Below, one piece after another: positions 21,080-32,300 of a DNA stretch of 43,192 bases. The translations under genes were made by a program, and so were the position numbers. Within the stretch, counting starts at the first letter, position 1, and each line of letters starts with the position of its first letter. Origin of the DNA: Sergeia podlipaevii (Eukaryota > Euglenozoa > Kinetoplastea > Trypanosomatida > Trypanosomatidae); NCBI GenBank assembly GCA_030849805.1, contig JASANZ010002119.1, positions 5,186 to 48,377 on the forward strand. Direction: 5' to 3'. The notes under the pieces were generated by a model. It was given only the letters and a program-made list of their open reading frames with translations, made no database searches and was not told the origin of the DNA.

Positions 21080-21683
21080 CATGCAACGACGCCCACTCAT
21101 CAAGCCTTCTTTGCATTCACTGTAAGACAAATAAGTACTTGTCTGTATAAGAATATTTCATCTAGTAGAGCACTCGTGATCAATTACTACTACTATTATA
21201 ATTATAATTAGCAGTATTATTAGTCAAATTGTGCAAGTTCCGTTGGACATGTTTCTCGTACTGGACTATGGCAAAAAAAGAAAAAGCAGCCTGCCAGAGA
21301 CATAACGAAAAAAAAATGTTTTCCTCCACTCTTTGGAGATGGATTGAGGTGTCACAAAAAAAAAAAAAAAAAGCATATAGGTGTACCGCGTATTTGGTCA
21401 AATAACAATAGGACACAAGAGTGCTTACTTGTTTCTTGCCTATTTCCTTGCACGAGTTGGAGTATGCATGCTCCAGAGCAGTCACTCTTTACATTGCTAC
21501 ACACAGTCACTCACATTCTCGTTCTTTTGCACATACTTGTTGTTGTTGCTTTTTGCCTTTTCTGCTATATTTTCTTTTTAAAAAATAAAATAAACTCTTG
21601 GTGTAGATACTTTTGGGAAGCGGCGATTGTAAACTATTGAAGTCAGTAATATAATTCCCTGACCTTTTTGACTCACAGTTCTC

Positions 21684-21702
21684 GTTTTTTTTTTTTTCAA
21701 AG
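21684..21702 (+). promoter_or_regulatory. poly-T tract and candidate splice acceptor for TOP1S
   Basis: A run of 13 T followed by CAAAG has its AG at 21701-21702. No ATG occurs before 21790. Confidence 0.65.
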
Positions 21703-21789
21703 TAGTACTTGCTCAGTTGCTGAGAGGTCAGTCAGTGAGGATACTTGTAACAATACACACACGCGCACACATTGAAGAAAGGAAACTCT

Positions 21790-22599
21790 ATGGATCCAAA
21801 TGGAAGACCCTCAGCTCCGCCACCAACGGCCGCGCCACCCGCTAAGATACCTATGAAGATCCCTATGGCAGCCCCCGGGGGGAAAATGCCCCTCGCACCA
21901 GGTGCTATGGCTGTTGCTGCCGCTGCAGTGCGACCTCCCGCGCCGCGGCTACGTGATGTGTCCAGCGATAGCGACAGCGACACCGAAGATCGCCTTCTTC
22001 TTGGTACAGCTGCAAAGAAGGTACAGCGGGCAGCCCCTCAACCACCTGCCAAGCGTGCTCGGCCGGAGGTGCGTAAGGTTGCGCGCTCTTCCAGTTCCAG
22101 CTCCGAGTCATCCTCGTCGTCAAATAGCGATGATGACTCCTCTTCCTCCTCTGATAGCAGCAGCAGTTACAGCAGCAGCAGTCGGTCGCAGTCAGTGTCT
22201 TCTTCAGATGGTGAGCCAACGCTCTTTGCGCTTGCCAAGAAGGAAGGCCTCATTGACACCAGCGTCATGGCAACTCAGGAAGAGGATGAAGAAGCCGCCG
22301 CTGCTGCTGCCGCCGCCGCCGCCGTGCCACCACGCCCTCCTGTGATCCGCTCTTTTCCATCCGACGTGGAGAAAGCAATCGCACGCTACAAGGAGAAGCT
22401 CAACAGGGAAGAGAACACAATGCGCATCAAGGACGACAACAAGGAGGTTTCGCTTGGAACTAGTAAGATTAACTACATTGATCCTCGCATTGTGTGCTCG
22501 TGGGCACGCGCGCAGAATGTGCCAATTAGCAAGATCTTTTCTGCCACAATCATCAAGAAGTTTCCTTGGGCGATGGATGCTGAAGACTTTGACTTTTAA
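21790..22599 (+). CDS. TOP1S: DNA topoisomerase IB small (catalytic) subunit
   Basis: The 269-residue protein is the small half of the split kinetoplastid topoisomerase IB, which relaxes supercoils in nuclear and kinetoplast DNA. The C-terminal domain (about 195-269) carries SLGTSKINYIDPR, with the nucleophilic Tyr229, followed by VPISKIFSATIIKKFPWAMD, the known C-terminal helix of eukaryotic Top1. The N-terminal part is Pro/Ala-rich (1-60), then basic (KRARPEVRKVAR), then a long Ser/Asp tract (about 98-148) and a run of about 12 Ala. The core-domain large subunit, which supplies the other catalytic residues, is absent here and is expected at another locus, as established in Leishmania and Trypanosoma. 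The frame extends upstream to a TTG at 21772, but the first ATG is 21790. Very secure. Confidence 0.97.
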   Translation: MDPNGRPSAPPPTAAPPAKIPMKIPMAAPGGKMPLAPGAMAVAAAAVRPPAPRLRDVSSDSDSDTEDRLLLGTAAKKVQRAAPQPPAKRARPEVRKVARSSSSSSESSSSSNSDDDSSSSSDSSSSYSSSSRSQSVSSSDGEPTLFALAKKEGLIDTSVMATQEEDEEAAAAAAAAAAVPPRPPVIRSFPSDVEKAIARYKEKLNREENTMRIKDDNKEVSLGTSKINYIDPRIVCSWARAQNVPISKIFSATIIKKFPWAMDAEDFDF

Positions 22600-23299
22600 A
22601 TGAATACGAGCGCTAAAGGAACAGGAAGTCAGAGTGAAAAAAAAAAAGGAAAATGAGAAAATGAGCAAACCCTTTCCAGTGGGTTGGGACAGTACAGTGT
22701 TGAGGGTGTACGAAAAACAACGGCTTTGGTTAAAGTGGAATACTCTCTCTTTCTTTCCTTCTTTCTTCAGCCTCTGCTATGATGGCAAATGAGCACACCA
22801 CGCATCAGGACTGGGTGGGTATAGACATAGGTGAGAGTAAGCAAGAAGGTTCTTTGAGGCTTGTGGGAGCAGCGTGGAATTCTGTATTGATATGTATGGC
22901 AGCTGGCGCCTAATATCTGCAACTGGAAAAGGAGTAGCGAAAACGAGCTGTCTTGGAGGAAAAAATGGAAGAAGGAGAGGGAAGGAGGTGAAAGGCAACG
23001 ATTATAATGTGAATGTATGCGTTGTTTGGGGGGGCATTTTGGGGGGTATTTCTTCCTCCTTCTCCTCTTTGATTTCCCTTCTATCTTTGTAAGTCTGAGC
23101 ATTTATATATTTATATTGTCTGTACTGGTACAACAAGAAGAAGGGAAGAAAAGTGGGTTTTTGAAGTAGTTGCCATCTGGCACTGCACGTGAGTTAATAG
23201 GATAAAGAGAGAAGTAGTAGGGAGCACATAAATATAGCAGGTCTACTACTTCACCACATCTGCGCCTAACTTGTGCATCACTCACTATTTTGGATATTT
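22600..23299. other. intergenic spacer
   Basis: This spacer holds A-runs, T/C tracts near 22740-22770 and 23050-23080, and G-runs near 23029-23047. Frames are short and unsupported. I see no gene. Confidence 0.5.
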
Positions 23300-23353
23300 C
23301 TCTTTTTTTTATTTATTATTCCTCTTTTTGCTTCATTATCAAATGACTTTTAG
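23300..23353 (+). promoter_or_regulatory. pyrimidine tract and candidate splice acceptor that sets the methyltransferase start
   Basis: The first AG after the T/C-rich stretch is 23352-23353. An ATG at 23343 lies upstream of it and would be removed. The next ATG is 23411. Confidence 0.6.
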
Positions 23354-23410
23354 AAGAGACCGGAGTATTTTTCTCTTCCCGTACGTCCAAACTCGTTTAG
23401 TCAGACAGAT

Positions 23411-24214
23411 ATGGAGCCTCAGGATAACGCTGACTACGGAAAACTCAGCTACTGGGACGCTCGCTACAAGGAAGAGGAAAGTTACGATTGGTTCACCACA
23501 GTCTACGACGAGTGTGTGGCTGCGGTTTTTGCAAGCATTGAGACTGTGTATGAGAAGCAGAAGGCTATTCGTGACCTTGATGGTGCTAGCAAAGAGCTGA
23601 CCGTGCTCCACCTCGGCGTGGGCAACTCATCTATCTGCAGTGACCTGCGCAAGATGCACGCCGCCAAGTATCAAGGCGACCCAGTGCCATATACGCTCGT
23701 TCAAATCGCTGTAGACTACTCTGAAGTAGTTATCGCAAAAATGAAAGCTCGCGACGAGAAGCAGGCGAGTATAGAGCACGATACGGGCGGTTCTTCTCGC
23801 GTACACTGGGAAGTGGCGGATGTCAGAAACATGGCGTCCGTACGAGCGAAATACGGCCCCTGCTTTGATGTGATAGTAGACAAGGCCACCATGGATGCGC
23901 TTCAAGCAGATAAGGAGAACGACGCCATGGAAGATGACATTGATGCCATGCTACTCCAAGTAAGCAGGTGCCTGTGCGAGGCGGAGGAGAGCGGGGGTGA
24001 GAAGGCCAGCGACAGGTACCGGCAGTTCTTGCAAGTGACGTGGGAAGTCCCCTACTACCGCCTCCACTACACTACACGAAATGAGCGCCACGACTTTGCG
24101 TGGGGAGGCATTGCAACGCACCGCTTCATCGGCAGTAGCGATATGTACCGCCTGTACACCTACGAGGTTCAACCGCGTTCTGATAGTGCTATCTGCGGCA
24201 CCAAAAGTCCATGA
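23411..24214 (+). CDS. METTL13-like class I SAM-dependent methyltransferase
   Basis: This 267-residue protein belongs to the group containing METTL13, EEF1AKMT4 and CSKMT, which methylate lysines or N-termini of proteins such as eEF1A and citrate synthase. The N-terminal signature LSYWDARYKEEESYDWF (residues 12-28) is typical. SAM motif I is LHLGVGNSS (66-74), with the family's GNS. Motif II is VDYSEVVIAKM (101-111), the acidic residue before the next strand is in WEVADVRNM (133-141), and motif IV is FDVIVDKATMDAL (152-164). Length suits a single-domain enzyme. The substrate cannot be read from the sequence; a translation elongation factor is a reasonable inference. No presequence is seen. 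Confidence 0.92.
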   Translation: MEPQDNADYGKLSYWDARYKEEESYDWFTTVYDECVAAVFASIETVYEKQKAIRDLDGASKELTVLHLGVGNSSICSDLRKMHAAKYQGDPVPYTLVQIAVDYSEVVIAKMKARDEKQASIEHDTGGSSRVHWEVADVRNMASVRAKYGPCFDVIVDKATMDALQADKENDAMEDDIDAMLLQVSRCLCEAEESGGEKASDRYRQFLQVTWEVPYYRLHYTTRNERHDFAWGGIATHRFIGSSDMYRLYTYEVQPRSDSAICGTKSP

Positions 24215-24540
24215 AATACTCGCAACGAAGGACATGGGGAGAATAAGGAAAAAAGAAAGCGAGTGATTGTTAAGGGGACCGTTGGTAATGTTTCTGCTAC
24301 ACACACACACACACACACACACACACCAGCGTGTGGAGTAGGTGTGCTAAGTTTTGCTAAAACAAATGTTTTTTTTTTTTGAAAAAAAAAAAGTCAAAAA
24401 CAATTATATTGTGCTCTGCAGGAAGGTACGCGTGGTTGCTTCTGTGCTCACGTGACGGCAGATATGTGCTTTCCCTTATCTCGCTTTTTTTTTTCTCACC
24501 ATTTTGCTTGATTGCTTTGTCATTCTATTTATCGACGTTT
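24215..24540. other. intergenic spacer with CA repeat
   Basis: A spacer containing an AC dinucleotide run, a T10 run followed by A-runs around 24368-24392, and the beginning of the next pyrimidine tract. No gene is seen. Confidence 0.5.
24299..24326. repeat. (AC)14 microsatellite
   Basis: An uninterrupted 28-nt AC run. It is one of the few CA-oriented runs on the coding strand in a window dominated by GT-oriented ones. Confidence 0.95.
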
Positions 24541-24608
24541 TTCCTCTTTTTTTTTTGACAAATGTGCTGCTATCTCCTGCTATGGATGTGCAACAACACA
24601 TTTTACAG
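24541..24608 (+). promoter_or_regulatory. pyrimidine tract and AG that decides the downstream start codon
   Basis: After the T/C run at 24541-24556 the first AG is at 24607-24608. No AG lies between 24470 and this point. An ATG at 24582 is therefore upstream of the likely acceptor, and the first in-frame ATG in the mature mRNA would be 24639. Confidence 0.6.
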
Positions 24609-24638
24609 AAGGTACGGTCTTTCAATTTAAGTGGAATC

Positions 24639-25148
24639 ATGTTAGGGTGCAGGTATGCACGCACGTGCAGGATGGTATGCCTGCTTACAGCGGTGAGACT
24701 GACCTCGTCTGTGGCCGAAGGGACATCTCCGCAACAAACGAAAGTGGGGAAGGGAAAGAAACAGGTGAGCGTAACCCTGGCGAAGGGAGCATTGCAGCAT
24801 GTGCCGCTGGCCACTACCAAAAGTCAAAAGGTCAGGTCTTCCTCCCATGAAACTTTGGAGCCTTGTAATGAGGACTATCGCGCTCTTGTACTGGATCTCC
24901 TTCTCTATCGACGCGAAACGCTTCAGCCAGTTTTTGAAGCACTGCAGAAGGAGAGGCAGGCGCTGGACGTACAACTTGAATCGTTGGATGCCAAGATAGC
25001 GGAGCTTGTCAGTATCAGAGAGGACATACACACAATGCTAAGGGACGCAGAGCAGCAGCGACAGGAGCAACTAGCTGTCATATTGGAGCATAGCTTTGCG
25101 GTGGACAAAGAGAAGATCCAGGAGGTGACGGAGGAGATCACGTTATGA
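24639..25148 (+). CDS. small coiled-coil protein with probable mitochondrial presequence
   Basis: The 169-residue form starting at 24639 begins MLGCRYARTCRMVCLLTAVR, with Arg-rich and hydrophobic residues and no acidic residue until about position 26. This is a good candidate mitochondrial targeting sequence. The C-terminal half (about 85-165) is strongly helical and charged (LQKERQALDVQLESLDAKIAEL and following) and should form a coiled coil. An in-frame upstream ATG at 24582 would give 188 residues and bury this sequence, but it precedes the likely splice AG. The family is not recognised. A role in the mitochondrion, for example in a ribosome or editing assembly, is speculation. Confidence 0.72.
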   Translation: MLGCRYARTCRMVCLLTAVRLTSSVAEGTSPQQTKVGKGKKQVSVTLAKGALQHVPLATTKSQKVRSSSHETLEPCNEDYRALVLDLLLYRRETLQPVFEALQKERQALDVQLESLDAKIAELVSIREDIHTMLRDAEQQRQEQLAVILEHSFAVDKEKIQEVTEEITL

Positions 25149-25867
25149 AATTCAGTACCTTCGTGCAGTGGGGTGCACAGGCGTTGATCAACTAGTGCTA
25201 GTAATGGGTTATTGCTGCTCTATATTCACACATACGTATATATTGGAAAAGAAAATCAAAGTGCATTTTCCTTTTGTGAGATGGGCCTCCGTTGATTGTT
25301 TGCTTTCGCGGGGAAATATGAGGTGGCCAAACACCTGCTGTATTGTTATCACGACACAATTTACTGCCATCACATTATTTTATGTAAAAAAAAATACGTG
25401 CTCCAAATCTTCCTTTTCACCCTCTCTCTCTCTCTTTTACTTTCTCCCTTATCGTCCTGTCTAGTACACTTACTCAATATACGAAGGCGCTTCCTCGGCA
25501 CTCATCGAGTTGAAAGTCTACTCTTCACTGTAGGGCAGACGGGTGTAATACAAGAGCTGACTGCAACTGTAACAAAGCACTTTTACAACTGGTCGATCGT
25601 TAAACCCCTCTTTTTTGTTTGTTTGCTAGTGTTGCTGTTATTACAGTTGCTTGTGTTTCCTTAATATTGGCGTAGTCATTTAAAGGGGGTACTACTATTT
25701 GTGGTAGCGTGAGTGTGTGTGTGCGCGCGCGACATTTGTTCTTTTTCTTCTCGCCTCGCCCACTCCGGGGTGCATTGAATAGTGGTATTTATTGTTGCGA
25801 TTTACTGTTTGCTTACTTTATTCTTTCTTTTTTGCTTCGTAAGGTAAATTGAGGTGCACGAGGCGCT
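25149..25867. other. intergenic spacer
   Basis: T/C tracts (25410-25445), T-runs and an alternating GT/GC tract at 25713-25731. Frames are short and hydrophobic, as expected of translated pyrimidine tracts. I see no gene. Confidence 0.5.
25713..25731. repeat. alternating purine-pyrimidine (GT/GC) tract
   Basis: GTGTGTGTGTG followed by CGCGCGCG is 19 nt of strict alternation. The GC part makes it the strongest Z-DNA candidate in the window. Confidence 0.8.
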
Positions 25868-25893
25868 ATTTTTTTTTTTAATTATTATCTAAG
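25868..25893 (+). promoter_or_regulatory. poly-T tract and candidate splice acceptor for the giant PPR-like gene
   Basis: A run of about 11 T is followed by an AG at 25892-25893. The first ATG is 25917, which opens the N-terminal part of the long frame and leaves a 23-nt 5' UTR. Confidence 0.6.
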
Positions 25894-25916
25894 TTATAAA
25901 CCATAATTCTGGGTCT

Positions 25917-26357
25917 ATGCGCGCCGGATCAGTAAGTTACGCCCAAAATGCAGGCGAGCGCGCTGTCACTGTTGCTACCTCCTCTTCTTCTTCCCCCTCC
26001 CCCCTCTCCACCATGCGCATGACGCGTGGCAGTAGGAATAGTTGCATTGTGGCAACTCGTGCCAGCTCTGCGATTGCGCGGGTTGGGAGTCAGGTCAGAT
26101 TTGTACGCACGGGATTCATGCAAAGCGCATGCTCCCAGTCAGTGGCCAAGCTGGAGGGAGGGGTCCTGTGTGCCACCTCTACTGCACTCCGCACCTTGTC
26201 CACGTCAACGACTGCACTCCCCGCTACTAGCTCTCTCGCAACTCCTGCGCCGCTGACGCAAGCCCCGGCAGCACATGAGGTGCATTTGCTTGTAGAGCGT
26301 GCCATAGCACAGGGGCAGTGGCACCGCGCGGTGTGCCTCTTTCAAGGCGCCATCTAG
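25917..26357 (+). CDS. N-terminal part of an interrupted PPR-like protein, ending at an in-frame TAG
   Basis: This 146-codon frame begins at the first ATG after a clear splice signal and stops at TAG 26355-26357. It reads as a Ser/Ala/Arg/Thr-rich N-terminus of mitochondrial-presequence type (MRMTRGSRNSCIVATRASS). It then ends in helical-repeat sequence, HLLVERAIAQGQWHRAVCLF, immediately before the stop. The same reading frame continues without a break after the TAG with LGCVPLTETYGAVLRAVI, which completes a plausible PPR hairpin. This is therefore most likely the 5' end of the gene that continues to 32525, not a separate small gene. The cause of the stop (mutation, sequence error or readthrough) cannot be decided here. 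Confidence 0.75.
   Translation: MRAGSVSYAQNAGERAVTVATSSSSSPSPLSTMRMTRGSRNSCIVATRASSAIARVGSQVRFVRTGFMQSACSQSVAKLEGGVLCATSTALRTLSTSTTALPATSSLATPAPLTQAPAAHEVHLLVERAIAQGQWHRAVCLFQGAI
26355..26357 (+). other. in-frame TAG codon inside a long reading frame
   Basis: The codon lies at position 147 of a frame otherwise open from 25917 to 32525. Its context is GCC ATC TAG CTT GGC. CAG or GAG would differ by one base and would suit the helix. TAG terminates the PDE-like and CCCH genes in this window, so general TAG reassignment is unlikely. Confidence 0.85.
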
Positions 26358-29300
26358 CTTGGCTGTGTGCCTCTCACCGAGACATACGGGGCAGTTCTTA
26401 GGGCAGTGATACTCCACGGTGGTGCACACGCGTGTGTGCCGTTCATTGAAAAACTCGGCACGAGTCAGGCGTCGCGGTCGGCTCTTTATTGCGCGGCCGC
26501 AGATGCACTTCTGACTGAATTTATGATGAGTAGCGCAGGAAAGGGAAGTGGCACAGGTGGAGGTTGCGATGAGGAATCTAGCAATGGCTATGTTGGAAGT
26601 CGCGTGCTTGCCGAACTGCTTCCATTGCTGGCAGCCGCACGTGACGCCAAGGTAACTGTCAAGCCACGGCATCGACTGGTTGTATTACAGGCGCTTTTGG
26701 ATGCGGGCAGGGTGCGGGAGGCGCTGGAACTTGCCGGCCTGGGTGAAGCCTCCGCGTGTGATGGCGCCACGGCCGGACTCACAAGTCCAGAACTGGCGCT
26801 TCTCATGTCAGCCGCTGCAGAATGTAGAGACTGGCGCTGTGCGTTGCAGTGCATTCGCTTGTGCATGCTCCAGATAGACTCCCATAGTGGCGTGGCGAGT
26901 ACTGGAGCTGGTGGCCATTCAAAGCCTGCGTTAGTGCCTACGGAAGTGGCTGTGGTGTATTTGCAAGCCTACACGAATGCACTCTCCAATGAGCATTCCA
27001 TTTCTCTCCCTGCAGAACAACCGCAGGCGCAGGACGTGGCGGAGGCGTTATACATAGCACAGTCTCACTGTGAGCAGAGCCCGCACCTAACAGAAACTAT
27101 GGACGTGCTGCAACGGCAGCAGCATGCGTGTGTAGGTTCGTCATCCATGGATGTGAGGGAGGGTGATGGTTTTGGTGAGGTGGCAAAGGCCGAGCAGCTA
27201 GCAAGTCTTAGACAGACTGTGGGAGCTGGAGCATCTACCTACGCACTTGCAGCGCCACTCTTGAGGGCAGCCTCAGCCATCCCCAGTCCTCGCGCTATGC
27301 AACTACTTGAGACGCTTTTGCATCGCAGTGGCGCTTATGGGCAAGACGGGGACTGTTTTTACAGCACTTGCGAACAGTCTGGCTTCTCTTGTCGGGAGTG
27401 GTTGGACGTAACATTGTCGCTCTTCGTGTCTCACCCAAGTCTGCTGAAGGTCTACGCGACGGATAAGGCTGGGAAGAGCAGTGGCCTTCTTCCATGTCGC
27501 CCATGGATGGCAGTACCAATTGCAAAAGGCACGGAGCCGTCTGATAGGGCCACTGTGCCTGCCTGGGAGTACGCAACGGGGGTCCTTCTCGCCGCTGCCA
27601 CCACGGTAAATGCGCAGCAGCAACCAAACTATTATGAAACGGTAGCTGGAGCGGTGATGGTCTCACTCATTGACTCGGCGTATGTTGCTGGGCCACCCTC
27701 GAACTTGCAGCTCACAAGAGAGAAGAGGCACGCACGGGTGTTACACTCGGTAACAAGAGGAGAAGGAGGTATCAGTGCATCTTTCGGTGAGGAAAATAGA
27801 GACTGCGATGCTCTCCAGGCCCTCGTGACGGCAAGGCAGCGTGTGTGTCAGTGGATGATCAATTCTTTAGAAGCAGGAGAGATGAATAATAATTGTGCCT
27901 TACAAGCGTACGTTAGAGTTCTCGCAGTCGCGGCACGCACAACACGAGCATATGCCGACACGAGCGTTGGCTTACTCTTGCGCTTCTTGCTAAGAGAAGG
28001 CACGGGAGTCGCTGAAGGCCTTGCGGTAGCATGTCAGGTGCTGAAAGAGATACCCGATGAAGCCCGGGCTCAACTGCTGGCTGGGACGCTCTCCGAGTTC
28101 TGTGTGTCCGACTTGCTTCCTCTCCTTTCTGTCTCCTCATTGGCACCACCACCGCGCCAAGGAGTGGCTGCTACACGTCTTTGGACGGAGTCGCTGAGGC
28201 ACATCGTTGTGCCGCTGCTGATGGCTCATAACAAATGGTCTCAAGCTTGCCAAATACTTCAGGCCCTTGCCGCAGCAGCGCTACCAACACAAATGGAAGT
28301 CTCGAAGGGACAGCACGTGGAATTCGGGGGTATTGTCGCGCTCACAAGGGACGAAAAGCTGCGCTTGTGCAAGTGCCAGCGTCATATGATTGAGGGCACT
28401 ATGGCAAGTATGGTGGCCACACGCGACTATGACGGAATCATACGTGAATGGACGCAGTTGCAGCGTCTGCGTGCCGAGTTAAGTAGTCCCAGCGCTAAAG
28501 TAGAGACGGAGCTCTCGCTTTCTGCGGAGGCACTAGTGCCTGCAGTCGCAGCGCTGCTCGAAGGCGACAGACACACCGAAGCGTACACGATGCTCTTCAG
28601 CTGTAGCGTAGCACTGAGAACATGGGTTGGGATGAATACTGGTTTAGGTGCGATGCCGGTCGTGCCTTTGCTCCCCCTTGCCTGTCTCTGGGTATACTAC
28701 ATTGCTCGGGGCGGTGAGGCCGACGTAGCTGCCTTTATAGAGGGTTATGTGGATGAGCTGTGGCAGTGTGGCGCGGGTGAGGCTACTATATGTGAGGCGA
28801 AACTACTACTTGCGTGTCACGAAGGGCTCGCGCTGCTCCACCGGCATGATCACAGTCAGGGAGAGGAAAGTCCATCACGTCTGGCGGAGGGCGGCTGCGA
28901 TGACGACGCTATAGCGGCATTCATCACGCTTTCGGCTGCAGTGCACGCTGCCAGGAAGTGGGAGCATTCATCCCTCTACACTGGCGCTGGCACAGCTGCG
29001 GCCTCGGTGTGCGTGGTAGCACGAGTGCTAGCCGATGCCCCGTATGCATACCTCTCTAGCGGACTACCGTCAATCCTTCTGGCTGAAGGTCGACGTCTGC
29101 GGCGCTGTGATGCAGCAGCCCCCAGTACCCGACGCTGCTATATGGAGATAGAGAAGGTGGCCGAGTTTCTCGTTCCCGCTCTACCACTATCCAGTCGGAG
29201 CATGCGAGTGTGGGCGGATGTGTTTGTGTGCTGGCGGGGACAGTCGGTGGGGATAGAAGGAGGAGCAGCAGCAGCAGCCACTCCACTGGGAAGGTCAGCT

Positions 29301-32300
29301 ACGCTACTTGGCTTGCAGGTGGTAGCGCGCGCTACACAGTTGGAGTATCTTACCGTGTCCCTGCACCTTCTCGACACCATCAGTCGCAACTCTTTCCTGA
29401 CCGTCAAGCAGTGGAAGACAGTAGCGCGTGCCGTCGCAATTGGCGTGGATACAAGTGGGAACGGGCAGCAGCAGCAGCAACTACGCTTGGAGGTTGCACG
29501 AAGGGTGGCGAATGGGCTGGCAACTGCTGGTAGTGCTGCAGATGCGTTGGAGGCACTAGAGGAAGCCATTACCATTGCTGGAGTGCCAAGGAGGCGGGAT
29601 GGAGAAGCGGCAATAGAGTACGCTCTCCTTGCGCTGAGGGATCGGCAGAGGAAGAGCGCAACGGCACAGAGCGTGGTGCAAAAGTTAACTGCTATGCAAG
29701 ACCCACAGCAGTATAACACCACGGAACGGTCTGCCCTCTCTGCTTGTGCGGCGTTGAAGCAGCTGATAGACTGTCGTGCTTGGGTAGAAGCCGCGACGCT
29801 CTTGTTTTGCATTCTTGGCACCAAAGTTGGTGTTGTCACTAAAGGCGGAGAGGGAGAATTACTAGTTCCTTCTCCGCTGCATGGCTTGAGTGCGTCCACA
29901 GATAGCAGCTTCCTTGTGTCTCGACAAGCCAGGCGCCGCCAGCAGCAACCACAGCACAAACGTATCACTGCACGCGAACGGGAGGCTTGCGTGCGGGACG
30001 GCCTCGTTTCGCAAGTCCTTCTATTGTTAGCAACTCATTGTGAGGTTCCATGGCAAGTCACGCTCCGGTGCTGGTGGAATGTTTACATGAGCCTCCCTTT
30101 TGTAAACTGGCAGCAGGAGCAGGCGAGATGTGAGTCTATAGGGCAAACTGGTGTAGCGGAGGCTTTGACTGCGCTTATCACGCGCATGAATGCAGATCAG
30201 GCGCCCATTAATGCGTTACTCCTTGTCCTTGGCTTTGCTGTGACACACCTAGGCCTATGGGCAAGCACCGGCAGCACGCAAGCCTCCCGCTTATTCTCTT
30301 TGAAAGCGCCGGCAGGCAGTGGGGCCACAGATTTATACGAGGCCATCGCCGAGGCGATAGCGCTGCGGCCCACGCTGACGATGGCCGAGAGACAGAGGTG
30401 CAGAGACACCCTCCGCACCATGCACGAGTCGAGGAGCGAGCAGCACGTGGCTGCCCTCGCGCTAGCGATAGCACAAGAGTGCGGGATGGTAGCCGAAGGA
30501 GAAGAAGCAGGAGAAGGCACTGGCGTCTTTGCGCCGCACGCAGCCTCGGCTGAACATCATGAAACGAAAGACTCTGTATCAGCCGCACCGCTTGATGCAA
30601 GCGGCGTGCAGTGCGAGGATGAGTTAGATGTGCTGGCGGTGCTAGCGCCGCTTCTGTTCATTTCCTCTCCTCGACAACTTGAGCAGCTTGCGACTACCCA
30701 CTTTGGCGGTCGCTTCCGCGGCTGGCAACTGAAGGCGCTGCTTTATAGGCACGCACAGCCTATTCGTGAGAGGCTCATGTCTGCAGCAGAGCCTAGCGGT
30801 GAAGAGGGTGATACGGATGGCGTCGACGCCTCGTTGGTATCGTATCTAGTACATAATCAGACCCTCCATGTGGCCATGTGCGGCCTACTCATGGACCGTC
30901 CTTCGCTTATCCACTACCCGAGCCCTCGACAACCTCCGCATGACCACCAAGACTCCGGTGCGGCATCAGTCCCCGTGTCAGAAGAGGAAGAAGAACTTGT
31001 GACGGCTCTCTGCACTCGCGTGTTTGACGGATTTCTAAGTCGGGCAGTGGCGCGTGCGGTGTGGGTGCAGTGCGGCACTAAAGCCCGTGCCTTGGCATCG
31101 GCGCGGTGGCCACCCGCTGCTGAAGCGGAACTCTGCGAGGCTGTTGTTGCGCTGCGAGGTCGCACACCACCGCAACTAACCTTCTCCTCCTTCGTTTCAT
31201 CACGAGGAGCAGCCGTTGCGCGTCCATCGCGCCAGGAGATTGCTCACTACTGGAGCGTGTATCATCCTCTTCTGATGCCTGAGCTACGGATGGATGGAGA
31301 AGAACTGTGCTGCCTCGCTGCATACGTACCCAGGCTGGAGAAGATTTTTAAGGATTGCGCAGACTGCACAGTGCTGTCAAATGCATCGCTGTCAGGGCTG
31401 CAGCAGCAGCAGCAGCAAGAGGGCGAGGCGCAGCGGGACGAACAGTTATGGGAGTTGGCGTCAGAGATACAGCTCCGCCACTTTGATACTCAGACCGCGC
31501 CTGCTGTTGTTTGTAGCAACCGCCAGACGAGGCCGACCTGGGCTATATATGTGGTGCTTTCACTTACTCGCAAAGCCCTCAAGAAGCTCCACACGCAGCT
31601 AGAGGCGAGCGGTGACAGTTGGCGCCGTACTTTCTTTTCTCCAAGGAGTACTCTTAGTGGTTTCTCCTCTTTGGAGGCTTGCGAAGGTGCGGCGGCGGAG
31701 AAGAAACGAATTAGTCGCGTGAATCTCGTGGTGGCGCTGTTGAAGGAACGAAGGCGGTGCAGCAGCGCGGCTTCCCTTTCTCTGCGCTCACTCACCACAC
31801 TCTTCACCGCAGCTCTCCTGGATGCCAGAGAGGCAGGGGTGCAGGCAGGAGAGGAAAGCACGGAGAGTTGGGTGCGGGTAGGCCTTGACGCCTACTACCA
31901 CAGTCTCACTGTCAGTGGAGCTGCTGCATGTGAGGTGCAAGGCTCTAGGCTCGCCGCGCTTTACCCTACCGTAGACGCCAATCTGCTTGATGAGGTCACT
32001 AAGCAGATGCAGATTACCCACCCACACCCCTCATGTGCTCTCCGTCTTCACAAGGGAAGCAGTTCTGGTGTTCAAGATCCAGTTCTGCGAGGCCTCGTGG
32101 CTGGTATTGTCGCAATATGTCAAGCGCAGGAGACTAGCGGTGGCACAAGAGCCGCTCAGCAGAAGCAGCAAGAAGGCACGCTGGTTCCTCGCGCTGCGTC
32201 CCTTGCTCTTGTGGAGTGCTTCAAGCGCATGACGTCGCTCCCTATATCTGCTACGTGCCCTTCCTTGGACACATTGCACGCCCTGAGCACTATGCTGCAC

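Larger units (their letters stand above)
19988..21680. other. 1.7 kb intergenic spacer
   Basis: This spacer contains T-runs, several GT runs (near 20239-20254 and 21041-21076), an ATT run near 20722-20739 and a perfect AT-rich palindrome at 20945-20962. Frames here are short and rich in Phe/Leu/Cys from pyrimidine or GT repeats. I see no gene. Confidence 0.55.

Noticed and set aside
26355..26357. Genome-wide TAG reassignment to Glu as in Blastocrithidia
   Set aside because: Only one in-frame stop is seen in about 22 kb of coding sequence, and TAG terminates the PDE-like and CCCH genes at sensible ends.
29138..29968. 276-codon minus-strand frame antisense to the giant gene
   Set aside because: It is a shadow of the GC-rich coding frame on the + strand, with Ser/Ala/Cys-rich composition and no splice signal.
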